From the NCBI RefSeq assembly GCF_900142985.1, contig NZ_LT670849.1, forward strand, positions 4,046,501 through 4,110,500: 64,000 nt of DNA. Reading direction: 5' to 3'. How positions within the stretch are numbered: the first letter of the stretch is position 1; each line of letters starts with the position of its first letter. Shown piece by piece: positions 1 to 8,135 of the stretch. Source of the DNA: Bradyrhizobium erythrophlei. Lineage in GTDB: Bacteria > Pseudomonadota > Alphaproteobacteria > Rhizobiales > Xanthobacteraceae. A program made the position numbers and the translations under genes. Under the pieces are notes generated by a model. That model had not been told where the DNA came from and ran no database searches. It worked only from the letters and a program-made list of their open reading frames with translations.

Positions 1-1
1 T

Positions 2-499
2 CGATTTCTGCACTGGCTGTTCGACCCCGTGATCGCGCTCGCGTTCCCATCGCCGAAGATCGCGTTCCTGCCGATCTTCATTCTCTGGTTCGGCATTTAC
101 AGCCTCTCGAAAATCCTGCTGGTCGCGTTCGCCTGCGTCTTTCCGATCCTGATCGGAAGTTTTGCGGCGGCGACCGGCGTCAACCGGGTCCTGATCTGGT
201 CGGCCACGTCGATGGGGACGTCGAACGCCGGTGTATTGTTCCGCATCGTGCTGCCGGCGGCGTGGCCGCGGATCTTCGCCGCGTTGCGCGTTGCGCTGCC
301 GGTGTCGCTGATCACGACCTTTACGGCGGAGATGGTCAGTGGCGGCGGCGGAATGGGCGCGACGCTGATGTATTCGCAACGCTTCTTCGAAAGTCCGACC
401 GTGTTCGCCTATATCCTGACCATGCTCGGCGTCGGCCTGCTGCTCGATTTCGTCATGCTGAAGCTGCAAGCGGCATCGGCCTGGTCGCAGCCGTCGTGA
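2..499 (+). CDS. ABC transporter permease, C-terminal part
   Basis: The reading frame is open from the window edge, so the N-terminus is missing. About 165 residues remain, with several hydrophobic helices. The cytoplasmic EAA-type loop is visible around '[16 protein letters not shown]', with the conserved G followed by I-x-LP, the contact site for the ATPase subunit. The family is the SsuC/TauC/ThiY-partner type of inner-membrane permease (BPD_transp_1) that imports sulfonates, nitrate, pyrimidine precursors or similar small organics. The substrate cannot be read from this fragment. The DapA-family gene follows 37 bases later on the same strand and may belong to the same operon, which would hint at uptake of a substrate for that enzyme. 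Confidence 0.85.
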   Translation, partial: RFLHWLFDPVIALAFPSPKIAFLPIFILWFGIYSLSKILLVAFACVFPILIGSFAAATGVNRVLIWSATSMGTSNAGVLFRIVLPAAWPRIFAALRVALPVSLITTFTAEMVSGGGGMGATLMYSQRFFESPTVFAYILTMLGVGLLLDFVMLKLQAASAWSQPS

Positions 500-536
500 T
501 TGCTTCGGAAGGCCGCATCTTCTAGAAATCCCTGCC

Positions 537-1412
537 ATGACCGATTTCCGCGGCGTATTTCCCTATCTGGTCTCGCCCGTCGATGCCGACGGCACGATTC
601 GCCGCGATGTGCTGGCGCGCCTCTGCGGCGACCTCATCGCGTCCGGCGTCCATGGGCTGACGCCGCTCGGTTCTACCGGCGAGTTCGCCTATCTCAACAA
701 CGCCCAGCGGCTCGCCGTGGTAGAGACCACGATCGAGGCCGCTGATGGCCGCGTGCCGGTCGTGGCCGGCGTCGCCTCGACTTCGACCATGGATGCCGTG
801 ACACAGGCCAAGGCGTATCAAAAACTTGGCGCCACCGGCATTCTGGCGATCCTGGAGGCATATTTTCCGCTTTCGGATGCGCAGGTCGAATCCTACTTCC
901 GCGCCATTGCGGATGCGGTCGACATTCCTGTTGTCATCTATACCAATCCGCAATTCCAGCGCTCGGACCTGTCGCTCGATTGTATTCAGCGTCTGGCGGC
1001 CCATCCGCGCATCCAGTACATCAAGGACGCTTCCACCAATACCGGGCGGCTGCTGTCGATCATGAATCGCTGCGGCGATTCCATCCGCGTGTTTTCGGCG
1101 TCCGCCCATATTCCGGCTGCGGTGATGCTGATCGGCGGTGTGGGCTGGATGGCGGGGCCGGCCTGCATCATTCCACGCCAGAGCGTTGCGCTTTATGATC
1201 TCTGCAAGGCCAAGCGCTGGGACGAGGCGCTCACACTCCAGCGCAAATTGTGGCGGGTCAACGAGGCCTTCGCCCGTTATAACCTCGCGGCCTGCATCAA
1301 GGCGGCGCTTTCGATCCAGCGCTATGACGTCGGCGATCCCGTCCGACCCCAGAAGGCGCTTTCGGCCGACGAGCGCAAGGCGGTCGAGGCGGTGCTGCGG
1401 GAAGTGGGGTAA
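537..1412 (+). CDS. Dihydrodipicolinate synthase/N-acetylneuraminate lyase family protein
   Basis: This is a 291-residue class I aldolase of the DapA family, the usual length. The GSTGEF motif (residues 45-50) forms the carboxylate-binding loop. Tyr135 in 'VVIYTNP' and the Schiff-base lysine Lys163 in 'YIKDAS' are both present, so the enzyme should be active. DapA-family members include DHDPS, sialic acid lyase, KDG aldolase and several dehydratases, and sequence alone does not separate them. The gene is not in a lysine operon and follows an uptake-type ABC permease. A catabolic aldolase or dehydratase is therefore more likely than housekeeping DapA, but this is inference. Confidence 0.85.
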   Translation: MTDFRGVFPYLVSPVDADGTIRRDVLARLCGDLIASGVHGLTPLGSTGEFAYLNNAQRLAVVETTIEAADGRVPVVAGVASTSTMDAVTQAKAYQKLGATGILAILEAYFPLSDAQVESYFRAIADAVDIPVVIYTNPQFQRSDLSLDCIQRLAAHPRIQYIKDASTNTGRLLSIMNRCGDSIRVFSASAHIPAAVMLIGGVGWMAGPACIIPRQSVALYDLCKAKRWDEALTLQRKLWRVNEAFARYNLAACIKAALSIQRYDVGDPVRPQKALSADERKAVEAVLREVG

Positions 1413-1440
1413 GGCGCGTGTCGTGCCCAACTCACCACCG

Positions 1441-1548
1441 TCATTCCGGGGCAGCCCGCGAGGGCTGAACCCGGAATCCATTCCTCCCAGCATTCGCGCG
1501 GTGCCATGGATTCCGGGTTCGCTCGTTGCACTCGCGCCCCGGAATGAC
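1441..1548. repeat. Intergenic palindromic repeat, CATTCCGGGG family
   Basis: Imperfect inverted repeat of about 108 bases. It opens with TCATTCCGGGGC and closes with GCCCCGGAATGA. An inner pair, AACCCGGAATCCATT and ATGGATTCCGGGTT, is also complementary, so the whole unit can fold into one long hairpin. A second copy lies at 6461-6566. Repeats of this style are common between genes in Bradyrhizobium and relatives. It is followed directly by the two-hairpin element at 1581-1750, so the 376-base gap between the flanking genes is mostly repeat DNA. Confidence 0.85.
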
Positions 1549-1580
1549 CGGGAAGGGCTTGGCCTGTTCCTTGCCTGTCG

Positions 1581-1750
1581 CTAGTGTCCCGGTTCTGACA
1601 TTCGTATCCTGTCGCGGCGGGTGTTTTTACGAATGTCAGAACCAAAGGGACACTAGCAAACATTATATTGATAGTGTGTGGCTTTGACACTGACGTTCCT
1701 TGGAAGATGTAGCCGCGAAACCGCAAGGAACGTCAGTGTCGCCACACTAT
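1581..1750. repeat. Two-hairpin CTAG-bounded element, copy A (subfamily 1)
   Basis: Hairpin 1 (1581-1656) pairs CTAGTGTCCC + GGTTCTGACATTCGT with ACGAATGTCAGAACC + AAA + GGGACACTAG. The extra AAA is a 3-nt bulge ten bases from the end. Hairpin 2 (1671-1750) has the mirror arrangement: the bulge TTT is in its left arm, again about ten bases from the end, and its inner stem is GACACTGACGTTCCTTG. The hairpins are joined by a 14-nt AT-rich linker. It is homologous to the copy at 49931-50098 and has the same architecture as the copies at 20856 and 22341. No transposase is in the window, so a non-autonomous, trans-mobilised or BIME-like element is the best guess. Confidence 0.9.
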
Positions 1751-1788
1751 TTACATTACCGCCCAGACAAAACCTCAAGGAAAGTACG

Positions 1789-4116
1789 ATGAACATTCTT
1801 CCCGGCAATCTACGTTTCGGTGCAGGCAAGTCGCCCAAGCGTCTGGAAGACCAGCGGCTGTTGACCGGCAAGGGTCAGTTCATCGACGACAAGCCGGAAG
1901 AGGGCGCGCTGTGGCTCTATATGCTGCGCTCGCCGCATGCGCACGCCAGGATCGTTTCGATCGATACCAAGGCCGCCCGCGCGATGCCGGGCGTGGAGGC
2001 CATCTATACCGGCGCTGATCTGATCGCCGAGGACATCGGCACGCTGCCGACGCTGCTGATTTTCCCGCGGCCCGACGGCTCGCCGATGACGGTGCCGCCG
2101 CGCCGGCTGCTGGCCCGTGATCTGGTGCGCTATGTCGGCGAGACCGTTGCCGCGGTGGTTGCGACCTCACGTTACGCTGCGCAGAGCGCTGCCGAGGCGA
2201 TCGTGGTCGAATATGAAGAACTACCCTCGGTGGTCGATCCGCTGGCGGCGGCCGAGCCGGGCGCGCCGCTCGTGTGGTCTGAAGTACCCGACAATGTCGT
2301 GGCCCGCATGAGCTATGGCGACGCGGCGGCGGTCGAAGCGGTCTTCGCCAAGGCCGAGCATGTCGTTTCGCTCGATCTCGTCAATCAACGCCTCGTGCCT
2401 TGCGCGATGGAGCCACGTTCGGCCATTGCCGAAGTCGACAAGAAGACCGGCCGCCTGATCCTGCATGTGCAGTCGCAGACGCCGGCCTCGACCCGTGACA
2501 TCCTTGCGGAAGCCGTGCTGAAGCGGCCAAAAGAAAGCATCCAGGTTCTGGTCGGCGATATCGGCGGCGGCTTCGGCCATAAAACCAACCTCTATCCGGA
2601 AGACGGGATGGTGGCTTACGCCGCCGTCAAGCTGAACAAGAAAGTGCGCTGGCGCGGCGAACGCTCGGACGATTTTCTGGGTGGCACCCATGGCCGCGAC
2701 CTGACCACTACGGCTGAATTTGCGCTCGATGGCAAAGGCCGTGTGCAGGCGTTCCGCGTGCGATCCGTTGGCGGCACCGGCGCCTACATCTCCGGCACCG
2801 GCGCGTTGATCCCGCTGATCCTCGGACCCTTCGTGCAGACCGGCGTCTATGATCTGCCGCTGGTGCATTACGACCTCAAGGCAGTGATGACCCACACCGC
2901 GCCTGTGGCCGCTTATCGCGGCGCCGGCCGCCCCGAGGCCGTGTTCGTCGTCGAGCGGCTGATGGATGCGGCCGCGCGGCAGTTGAAGATCGACCCCCGC
3001 GCGATCCGAAAAGCGAACTACGTCAAGCCGGCGCAGATGCCTTACACCAACGCCGTTGGCCAGGTGTACGATTCCGGCGCCTTCGCGCATATGCTGGAGC
3101 GCGCTACCAAGCTTGCCGACTGGGATGGCTTCGCCGCCCGCAAGAAAGCCGCCAGGAAAAAAGGCCTGCTCTATGGCCGTGGCCTCACCAGCTATATCGA
3201 ATGGACCGGCGGCACTGTGCACAACGAAAAGGTCTCACTGCACGCGACCGCCGATGGGCGCATCGTGCTTCATGCCGGCACGCAGGCGATGGGGCAGGGC
3301 TTGCAGACTTCATTCGCGCAGATGATCGCGGAAGCGCTCGGCGTCTCCATCGACAAGGTCGATGTGGTGCAGGGCAACACCGATCTTGCGATCGGTTTCG
3401 GCAGCGTCGGCTCGCGCTCGCTGTTCGTCGGCGGCACGGCCGCAGTCGTCTCGGCTGCCGACCTGATCACCAAAGCCCGTGAAAAGGCATCGCAGGTGCT
3501 GGAAGCCTCCGTCGAGGATATCGAATATCGCGACGGTAGGCTGACGGTGGTCGGCACCGACAAGCATGTCAGCCTGTTCGACATCGCTAAAAAGGAATCG
3601 GGCGCGCGGCTCTCGGTCGACAGCGAAGGTCAGACCGACGGCCCGAGCTGGCCGAACGGCACGCATATCTGCGAGGTCGAGATCGATCCGGAGACCGGCG
3701 TGACGCGCGTGGTACGTTATACGACGGTGGACGATGTCGGTGTCGCCATCAATCCGATGCTGGTGACGGGGCAGGTGCATGGCGGCGTCGCACAAGGCAT
3801 CGGTCAGGCGCTCTATGAGGGCGTGACCTACAGCAACGAAGGCCAATTGATCACCGCGAGCTATCAGGATTACTGTATCCCGCGTGCCGACGACGTGCCG
3901 TCGATCGAAGTCACGCTGGATGGTTCGGCGCCCTGCCGCACAAATCCGCTCGGCGCCAAAGGTTGCGGCGAGTCCGGCGCGATCGGTGGCCCGCCGTGTA
4001 TCGCCAATGGCGTGATGGATGCGCTCGCCGATCTCGGCATTACCTCGATCCAGACCCCGATCTCGCCGATGAAGGTCTGGGAAGCGATCCGCGACGCCAG
4101 GACGAAGGCGGCGTAG
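1789..4116 (+). CDS. CoxL-like molybdopterin-binding subunit of a xanthine dehydrogenase/CODH family enzyme
   Basis: The 775-residue protein has the two-domain molybdenum hydroxylase large-subunit fold (Ald_Xan_dh_C then the Mo-binding domain). 'GGGFGHK' is the Mo-cofactor segment near residue 262. '[10 protein letters not shown]' occupies the active-site loop, where true CO dehydrogenase has AYRCSFR, so this is a form II or other CoxL-like protein rather than a CO oxidiser. The C-terminal '[12 protein letters not shown]' carries the conserved catalytic glutamate. The ATG at 1789 is chosen because AAGGAAAG lies just upstream. An in-frame extension to 1678 would run into the repeat element. 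No FeS (CoxS) or FAD (CoxM) subunit gene is adjacent, so its partners must be elsewhere. Confidence 0.88.
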   Translation: MNILPGNLRFGAGKSPKRLEDQRLLTGKGQFIDDKPEEGALWLYMLRSPHAHARIVSIDTKAARAMPGVEAIYTGADLIAEDIGTLPTLLIFPRPDGSPMTVPPRRLLARDLVRYVGETVAAVVATSRYAAQSAAEAIVVEYEELPSVVDPLAAAEPGAPLVWSEVPDNVVARMSYGDAAAVEAVFAKAEHVVSLDLVNQRLVPCAMEPRSAIAEVDKKTGRLILHVQSQTPASTRDILAEAVLKRPKESIQVLVGDIGGGFGHKTNLYPEDGMVAYAAVKLNKKVRWRGERSDDFLGGTHGRDLTTTAEFALDGKGRVQAFRVRSVGGTGAYISGTGALIPLILGPFVQTGVYDLPLVHYDLKAVMTHTAPVAAYRGAGRPEAVFVVERLMDAAARQLKIDPRAIRKANYVKPAQMPYTNAVGQVYDSGAFAHMLERATKLADWDGFAARKKAARKKGLLYGRGLTSYIEWTGGTVHNEKVSLHATADGRIVLHAGTQAMGQGLQTSFAQMIAEALGVSIDKVDVVQGNTDLAIGFGSVGSRSLFVGGTAAVVSAADLITKAREKASQVLEASVEDIEYRDGRLTVVGTDKHVSLFDIAKKESGARLSVDSEGQTDGPSWPNGTHICEVEIDPETGVTRVVRYTTVDDVGVAINPMLVTGQVHGGVAQGIGQALYEGVTYSNEGQLITASYQDYCIPRADDVPSIEVTLDGSAPCRTNPLGAKGCGESGAIGGPPCIANGVMDALADLGITSIQTPISPMKVWEAIRDARTKAA

Positions 4117-4121
4117 CTATC

Positions 4122-4279
4122 TTCTTATCCCTCCCCCGCGCAGCGTGGGGAGGGAAGGCCGAAGCGCAGCGAAGGCCAGGGTGGGGCTCTTGATCCTTAA
4201 AGAGGCGCAGCCCACCCGACTCATCGTTCGCCTGCGCTCACGATGAGCCACCCTCCCCGCAAGGGGAAGGGATAAGAAA
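4122..4279. repeat. Intergenic inverted repeat, CTTATCCCTCCCC family
   Basis: About 158 bases bounded by TCTTATCCCTCCCC on the left and GGGGAAGGGATAAGA on the right, which are complementary. Internal pairs (AGGGTGGGG with CCACCCT, and CATCGTTCG near CGATGAG) add to the stem. A decayed right end of the same family is at 30716-30742. It sits just after the CoxL-like gene and could attenuate transcription toward lemA, but it has no clear T-tract. Confidence 0.75.
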
Positions 4280-4352
4280 GCGCACCTGAACCTTTCCTGT
4301 CATCAAAGCGACTTAAACCGGCAGCTCCGCAGAATTGCGAGCTCGATGCGGT

Positions 4353-4402
4353 TTAGGCGGCTGCCCTATCAGTGCTCTTCTGATAGGTTCGTTAGGCGGC
4401 TG
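4353..4402 (+). promoter_or_regulatory. Hairpin flanked by 11-bp direct repeats upstream of lemA
   Basis: Two exact copies of TTAGGCGGCTG (4353-4363 and 4392-4402) flank a perfect 8-bp stem-loop, CCTATCAG / CTGATAGG, with a 7-nt loop (4365-4387). The second copy ends just before the AAAGGAG ribosome-binding site of the LemA gene. The arrangement could be a regulator site or a 5'-UTR structure. I do not recognise a known riboswitch. Confidence 0.45.
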
Positions 4403-4417
4403 TAAAGGAGATATTCG

Positions 4418-5026
4418 ATGCGCAAGTTTTTGACCGTGCTCGCAGCACTGGCGACGCTGAGCCTGACCAATTGCGGCTATAACGCGATTCAGACCAACGA
4501 CGAGCAGGTCAAGTCGGCCTGGTCGGAAGTGCTCAACCAGTATCAGCGCCGTGCCGACCTCGTGCCGAACCTCGTCAATTCGGTGAAGGGTTTTGCGCAG
4601 CAGGAAAAGGACGTGCTGCTCGGGGTGACCAATGCGCGCGCCAAGGTTGGCAGCATCCAGGCGACGCCGGAGCTCGTCAACGATCCAGGCGCGTTTGCGA
4701 AATTCCAGCAGGCCCAGGGCGAACTCTCCAGCGCCTTGTCCAAGCTTCTGGTGGTGACCGAAAACTATCCGCAGCTCAAATCCGACGCGCTGTTTCACGA
4801 CCTGATGACGCAACTCGAAGGCACTGAGAATCGAATCACGGTAGCGCGCAATCGCTATATCAAGTCGGTGCAGGATTATAACGTCGGCATCCGCACCTTC
4901 CCGAACAACCTGACGGCGATGGTGTTCGGTTACAAGGAAAAGGCCAACTTTACGGTCGAGAACGAAAAGGAAATTTCGACCGCTCCGAAGGTGGATTTCA
5001 ATCCGGCGCCCGCGCCGGCGAAGTAG
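4418..5026 (+). CDS. lemA: LemA family lipoprotein
   Basis: The 202-residue protein begins with a lipoprotein signal, with a lipobox ending in Cys19 (L-T-N-C), so the mature protein should be membrane-anchored in the envelope. The LemA core follows at about residues 25-185: 'VKSAWSEVLNQYQRRADLVPNLVNSVKG', a helical-bundle signature of the family. LemA genes are very often followed by TPM-domain genes, as here, where two TPM genes follow on the same strand 10 and 15 bases apart. The molecular role of LemA is unknown. A good Shine-Dalgarno (AAAGGAGA) precedes the ATG. Confidence 0.93.
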   Translation: MRKFLTVLAALATLSLTNCGYNAIQTNDEQVKSAWSEVLNQYQRRADLVPNLVNSVKGFAQQEKDVLLGVTNARAKVGSIQATPELVNDPGAFAKFQQAQGELSSALSKLLVVTENYPQLKSDALFHDLMTQLEGTENRITVARNRYIKSVQDYNVGIRTFPNNLTAMVFGYKEKANFTVENEKEISTAPKVDFNPAPAPAK

Positions 5027-5036
5027 CTTCGCTTCG

Positions 5037-5942
5037 ATGCTTGTGAGGGCTCTCATCTTTGCGCTCCTGATCTGCTGGCCGCTTGCGGCGTCGGCGCAAG
5101 TCGCCGTGCCGGCTTTGTCCGGGCGCGTCGTCGACCAGACCGGCACGCTGTCGGCGAGCGACGCGGCTGCGCTGACGCAACGGCTGAAGGACCTCGAGAC
5201 CCGCAAGGGCAGCCAGGTCGCGGTCCTCATCGTTCCGACCACCCAGCCCGAGGCGATCGAGCAATTCTCGATCCGCGTGGCGGAAGCCTGGAAGATCGGG
5301 CGCAAGAAGATCGACGACGGTGCGTTGCTCGTCGTCGCCAAGGATGATCACAAGCTGCGCATTGAAGTCGGCTATGGGCTCGAAGGCGCGCTTCCCGACG
5401 TGACTGCCCGACGCATCATCGATGAAATCATCGTACCGCGCTTCAAGACCGGCGATTTCGCCGGGGGAATTTCAGCCGGCGTCGACCGCATCATTCGTGT
5501 GATCGATGGTGAACCGCTGCCGGTCCCGAAGCCGGAGGTTTCGCACAGCGTCGACCCGAGCATGTTCTTTGACATCGTTTTCAGTCCGTTCGGTTTTATC
5601 GGCTATGCGGCGATCGCCGCCATCTTTCGTGGTCTTCTGGGCCGGATGCTCGGCTCCGGCGTCACCGCCGGCGTGGTCGGCGCGGTCGTCTGGTTTCTGT
5701 TAGGCTCGATCGCTCTGTCTGGTATCTTCGGCGTCGCCGCCTTCTTCCTCACGATGTTTGGCGACGCCATCCTGTCCGCGAGCCAGCAGGCCTCGCGTAG
5801 CGGACGCGGCGGCTACGGTGGAAGCTGGTCGTCGGGATCGTCGGGCGGGTCATGGTCCAGCGGGTCGAGCTCGAGCGACAGCGGCGGGTTTTCCGGCGGC
5901 GGCGGCGATTTCGGCGGTGGCGGCGCCTCAGGGAGCTGGTAG
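5037..5942 (+). CDS. TPM domain-containing membrane protein (YgcG family)
   Basis: The 301-residue protein has a cleavable signal peptide (about residues 1-21, ending A-S-A-Q). A TPM_phosphatase domain follows at about residues 25-160, with the typical 'GRVVDQTGTLSASDAAAL' opening and 'RIEVGYGLEGALPD' motif. One or two membrane segments lie at about 185-250. The C-terminal tail is very rich in Gly and Ser, ending GGGGASGSW, as in YgcG-type proteins. TPM proteins are envelope proteins of uncertain function that co-occur with LemA. Some plant homologues act in photosystem repair, which does not transfer here. Confidence 0.9.
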   Translation: MLVRALIFALLICWPLAASAQVAVPALSGRVVDQTGTLSASDAAALTQRLKDLETRKGSQVAVLIVPTTQPEAIEQFSIRVAEAWKIGRKKIDDGALLVVAKDDHKLRIEVGYGLEGALPDVTARRIIDEIIVPRFKTGDFAGGISAGVDRIIRVIDGEPLPVPKPEVSHSVDPSMFFDIVFSPFGFIGYAAIAAIFRGLLGRMLGSGVTAGVVGAVVWFLLGSIALSGIFGVAAFFLTMFGDAILSASQQASRSGRGGYGGSWSSGSSGGSWSSGSSSSDSGGFSGGGGDFGGGGASGSW

Positions 5943-5957
5943 CGGGAGTTGGTGGCG

Positions 5958-6455
5958 ATGGGGATCGGGCGCATCGGCAAGCATCTGCTTGAGCATCACT
6001 GGCGGGCGCGTCGGATTTTTCCGAAGCAGGTGCTCGACCTGATCGAGCAGACGATCAAGGCCGGCGAGGCCACCACGTCCGGGCAGGTGCGCTTCGTCGT
6101 CGAAGGCGCGCTCGACGGCAAGCCTCTGTTCTCCAACCAATCCGCTCGCGAGCGCGCGCTGGATATCTTCTCGCATTTGCGGATCTGGGACACCGCGCAC
6201 AACAATGGAGTGCTGATCTATCTCTTGCTTGCCGATCGCAAGGTCGAGATCGTCGCCGACCGCGGTATCGATGCGAAAGTCGGTAGCGCCGCCTGGCAGA
6301 AAATCTGCGCGGCGATGGAAGCGGATTTTCGCGCCGGCAATTTTTCAGGCGGTGTGATCAGGGGAATCCAGGCCGTCTCGCGCGAGCTCGCGACGTATTT
6401 TCCGCGACAAGGCGGCGGGCCGAACGAACTGCCGGATGCGCCGATCGTGATCTGA
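5958..6455 (+). CDS. Second TPM domain protein
   Basis: About 165 residues with a single TPM domain ('TTSGQVRFVVEGALDG', 'NGVLIYLLLADRKVEIVADRGIDAKVG') but no signal peptide or Gly-rich tail. It probably faces the cytoplasm or works bound to its neighbour. Possible starts are TTG 5949, GTG 5952 and ATG 5958. The ATG is preferred because GGGAG lies 9 bases upstream. It is the third gene of the lemA-TPM-TPM cluster and starts 15 bases after the previous stop, so co-transcription is likely. Confidence 0.88.
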   Translation: MGIGRIGKHLLEHHWRARRIFPKQVLDLIEQTIKAGEATTSGQVRFVVEGALDGKPLFSNQSARERALDIFSHLRIWDTAHNNGVLIYLLLADRKVEIVADRGIDAKVGSAAWQKICAAMEADFRAGNFSGGVIRGIQAVSRELATYFPRQGGGPNELPDAPIVI

Positions 6456-6460
6456 GCTCG

Positions 6461-6566
6461 TCATTCAGGGGCGATGCGAAGCATCGAACCCGGAATCCAT
6501 TTCTCCCAGCGTTCAAGCGGGGCAATGGATTCCGGGCCTACGCCTTGCGGCGTATCCCGGAATGAC
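6461..6566. repeat. Intergenic palindromic repeat, CATTCCGGGG family, second copy
   Basis: Homologous to the repeat at 1441-1548. Outer arms are TCATTCAGGGGCGATGC and CCCGGAATGACG. Inner arms are ACCCGGAATCCATTT and AATGGATTCCGGG. It starts six bases after the TPM gene stop codon and could act as a 3' stabiliser or weak terminator for the lemA cluster. The rest of the gap up to 6741 holds no gene I can support. Confidence 0.82.
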
Positions 6567-6741
6567 GCTAGTTGATAGAGCGTACGCTGATCGCTGCTAC
6601 GCGTGCTTTGCGGTCGCGCATCATGTTGTTCATCATGCTGAACCGTTCATTCGTCTGCGGTTCATTCTCACTGCGACATTCTCTTTGCCGAGGTCACGCC
6701 GTGGTCGGCCTCTCGCGAGATCAAACGAATGGAGCACAGTC

Positions 6742-7050
6742 ATGTTGAAGAATTGGATCGCCGCCGGTGCCTTCGCCTGTGGCCTGGGCTTGATGGTTGG
6801 AACGCCGACTGCGCAGGCGATGCCGATCGGCGATATCGGTAACGGCGACGCGCAGGTCATTCCCGTTTCCGGCGGCTGCGGTCCTTACTGGCACCGCGGT
6901 CCGTATGGCGGATGCCGGCCGGGCGGACAATGGGGCTATCCGGGCGGAGGGGATGGCGGTGTAAGCCCCATTTTTGGCCCGTATGGCGGCAGGTGGTGTC
7001 CGCCGGGTTATCACCTCGGCCCGTACCGGGGCCGGTGTTGGCCGAACTGA
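6742..7050 (+). CDS. Small secreted GCG_CRPN-type protein
   Basis: The 102-residue protein has a signal peptide (about residues 1-27, cleavage after T-A-Q-A). It is followed by 'GGCGPYWHRGPYGGCRPGG' and a Gly/Pro/Tyr-rich tail ending RCWPN. This resembles the GCG_CRPN prefix-to-repeats small proteins frequent in Bradyrhizobium and Methylobacterium. Function is unknown. The four cysteines and the secretion signal suggest a small periplasmic or surface protein. The start at ATG 6742 has GGAG at 6731. An in-frame upstream extension to 6562 has no ribosome-binding site. Confidence 0.85.
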   Translation: MLKNWIAAGAFACGLGLMVGTPTAQAMPIGDIGNGDAQVIPVSGGCGPYWHRGPYGGCRPGGQWGYPGGGDGGVSPIFGPYGGRWCPPGYHLGPYRGRCWPN

Positions 7051-7187
7051 CGGGAGCACACGTCGCTGATTGCGGCGTGTGACACACAAATCTCAAGACA
7101 GTCGCTATTGCCTTCGCTCTCCGGGTTACTGCGGATGAGCCCGCTTCTCGCAATGTCGGTTAACAGCCCCGCCGCTCCATTGCGAGC

Positions 7188-7221
7188 CAACGGGACCGCG
7201 CTTTTGCGCGGCCCCGTTGGA
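7188..7221. repeat. 15-bp stem-loop within a degenerate CATTGCGAG-type repeat
   Basis: CCAACGGGACCGCGC (7188-7202) pairs with GCGCGGCCCCGTTGG (7207-7221) around a TTTT loop, with one mismatch. It is flanked by CATTGCGAG on the left and GCTGGAATGAC on the right, like a worn copy of the repeat at 48149-48257. It lies between two convergent genes and may serve as a bidirectional stop, although it lacks a clean T-tract. Confidence 0.6.
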
Positions 7222-7254
7222 CTTCGCCGCTGGAATGACTTGGCTCGCGTACGC

Positions 7255-7905
7255 TCACGCTCGCTTTCCACCAGCAGGCGGGCTGACGGGATCGGCCTTG
7301 AGTGAAGGACGCTCTGCCACGCGATCGAACCATGCTTTGACATGGGTATTTTCGGGCGCGATCCCTTGCCCAACCAGGGCGGCAAAATCGAGCCAGCAGA
7401 ACAGCAGGATGTCGGCGAGCGTGAAGCGCTTGCCGCAGAGATATTCCCGTCCGTCCGCCAATTGGCCGTTGAGCCAGGCCAAGCGATTGGCGGCGACCAT
7501 CTTCAGGCCGATTGAGGCTTCGGGAATGACGGGAATACGTTTCTCGAAAAATTTCACGGCCTCGCCGTAACGGTAGCCGTTGGCCATCGGCTCGCAGATG
7601 TTGAGATCGACGCGGCGCGTCCACATCCGGCATTCGGCGCGTTCCATCGGCGTTGCCCCGATCATTGCCGGCGCGGGCTTGATCTCCTCGAGATATTCGC
7701 AGATCGCGGTGATCTCGGAGAGATAGCTGCCGTCGTCGAGTTCGAGCGTCGGCATCTGGCCGTGCGGATTGCGCTTGAGATGTTCGGCCTGGCGGTTCTC
7801 GCCGCCGCGCAGATCGACGGTCTGCCTCGGCATCTCGATGCCTTTTTCCGCGATGAAGATGCGCACGACGCGCGGATTGGGCCCGATCGAGTCGTAGAGT
7901 TTCAC
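7255..7905 (-). CDS. Glutathione S-transferase family protein
   Basis: This 216-residue protein has an N-terminal thioredoxin-like domain ('KLYDSIGPNPRVVRIFIAEKG', then 'NPHGQMPTLELDDGSYLSEITAICEYLEE' with the glutathione-binding cis-Pro and E-S/T region). An all-helical C-terminal domain follows. A Ser or Tyr near residue 6 may activate glutathione. The start is the GTG at 7905, preceded by GGGGGGT. An ORF extension to 8013 lacks this signal and is not typical of GSTs. The role is probably detoxification or thiol-dependent metabolism, with unknown substrate. Confidence 0.88.
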   Translation of the reverse strand: MKLYDSIGPNPRVVRIFIAEKGIEMPRQTVDLRGGENRQAEHLKRNPHGQMPTLELDDGSYLSEITAICEYLEEIKPAPAMIGATPMERAECRMWTRRVDLNICEPMANGYRYGEAVKFFEKRIPVIPEASIGLKMVAANRLAWLNGQLADGREYLCGKRFTLADILLFCWLDFAALVGQGIAPENTHVKAWFDRVAERPSLKADPVSPPAGGKRA

Positions 7906-8135
7906 TGGCGTTACCCCCCTTTTTTGCGGCACGCGCATTGAGCCGACGGTCCGGCGGCCTGTCAAACGAGCCACCCTCGGTTCATGCAGGCAGCCGGAAA
8001 TCGCCTGCGGCACGCCGAAGCCGGCTTTGAAACAGCCCCGGCCATTTCCTAAAATTTCGGTAAGCCCGAGGCGAAGTAAGGATTTGGCAAGATATGAAAG
8101 TTACCAAATGGTCAATCTTTTAGGGAGAATTGACC

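Noticed and set aside
522..1493. 323-residue open frame on the minus strand opposite the DapA-family gene
   Set aside because: It is a GC-rich antisense shadow of a gene with intact catalytic motifs and shows no domain or ribosome-binding site.
1678..1788. Upstream start for the CoxL-like protein
   Set aside because: It would translate part of the two-hairpin element and lacks a ribosome-binding site, while 1789 has one.
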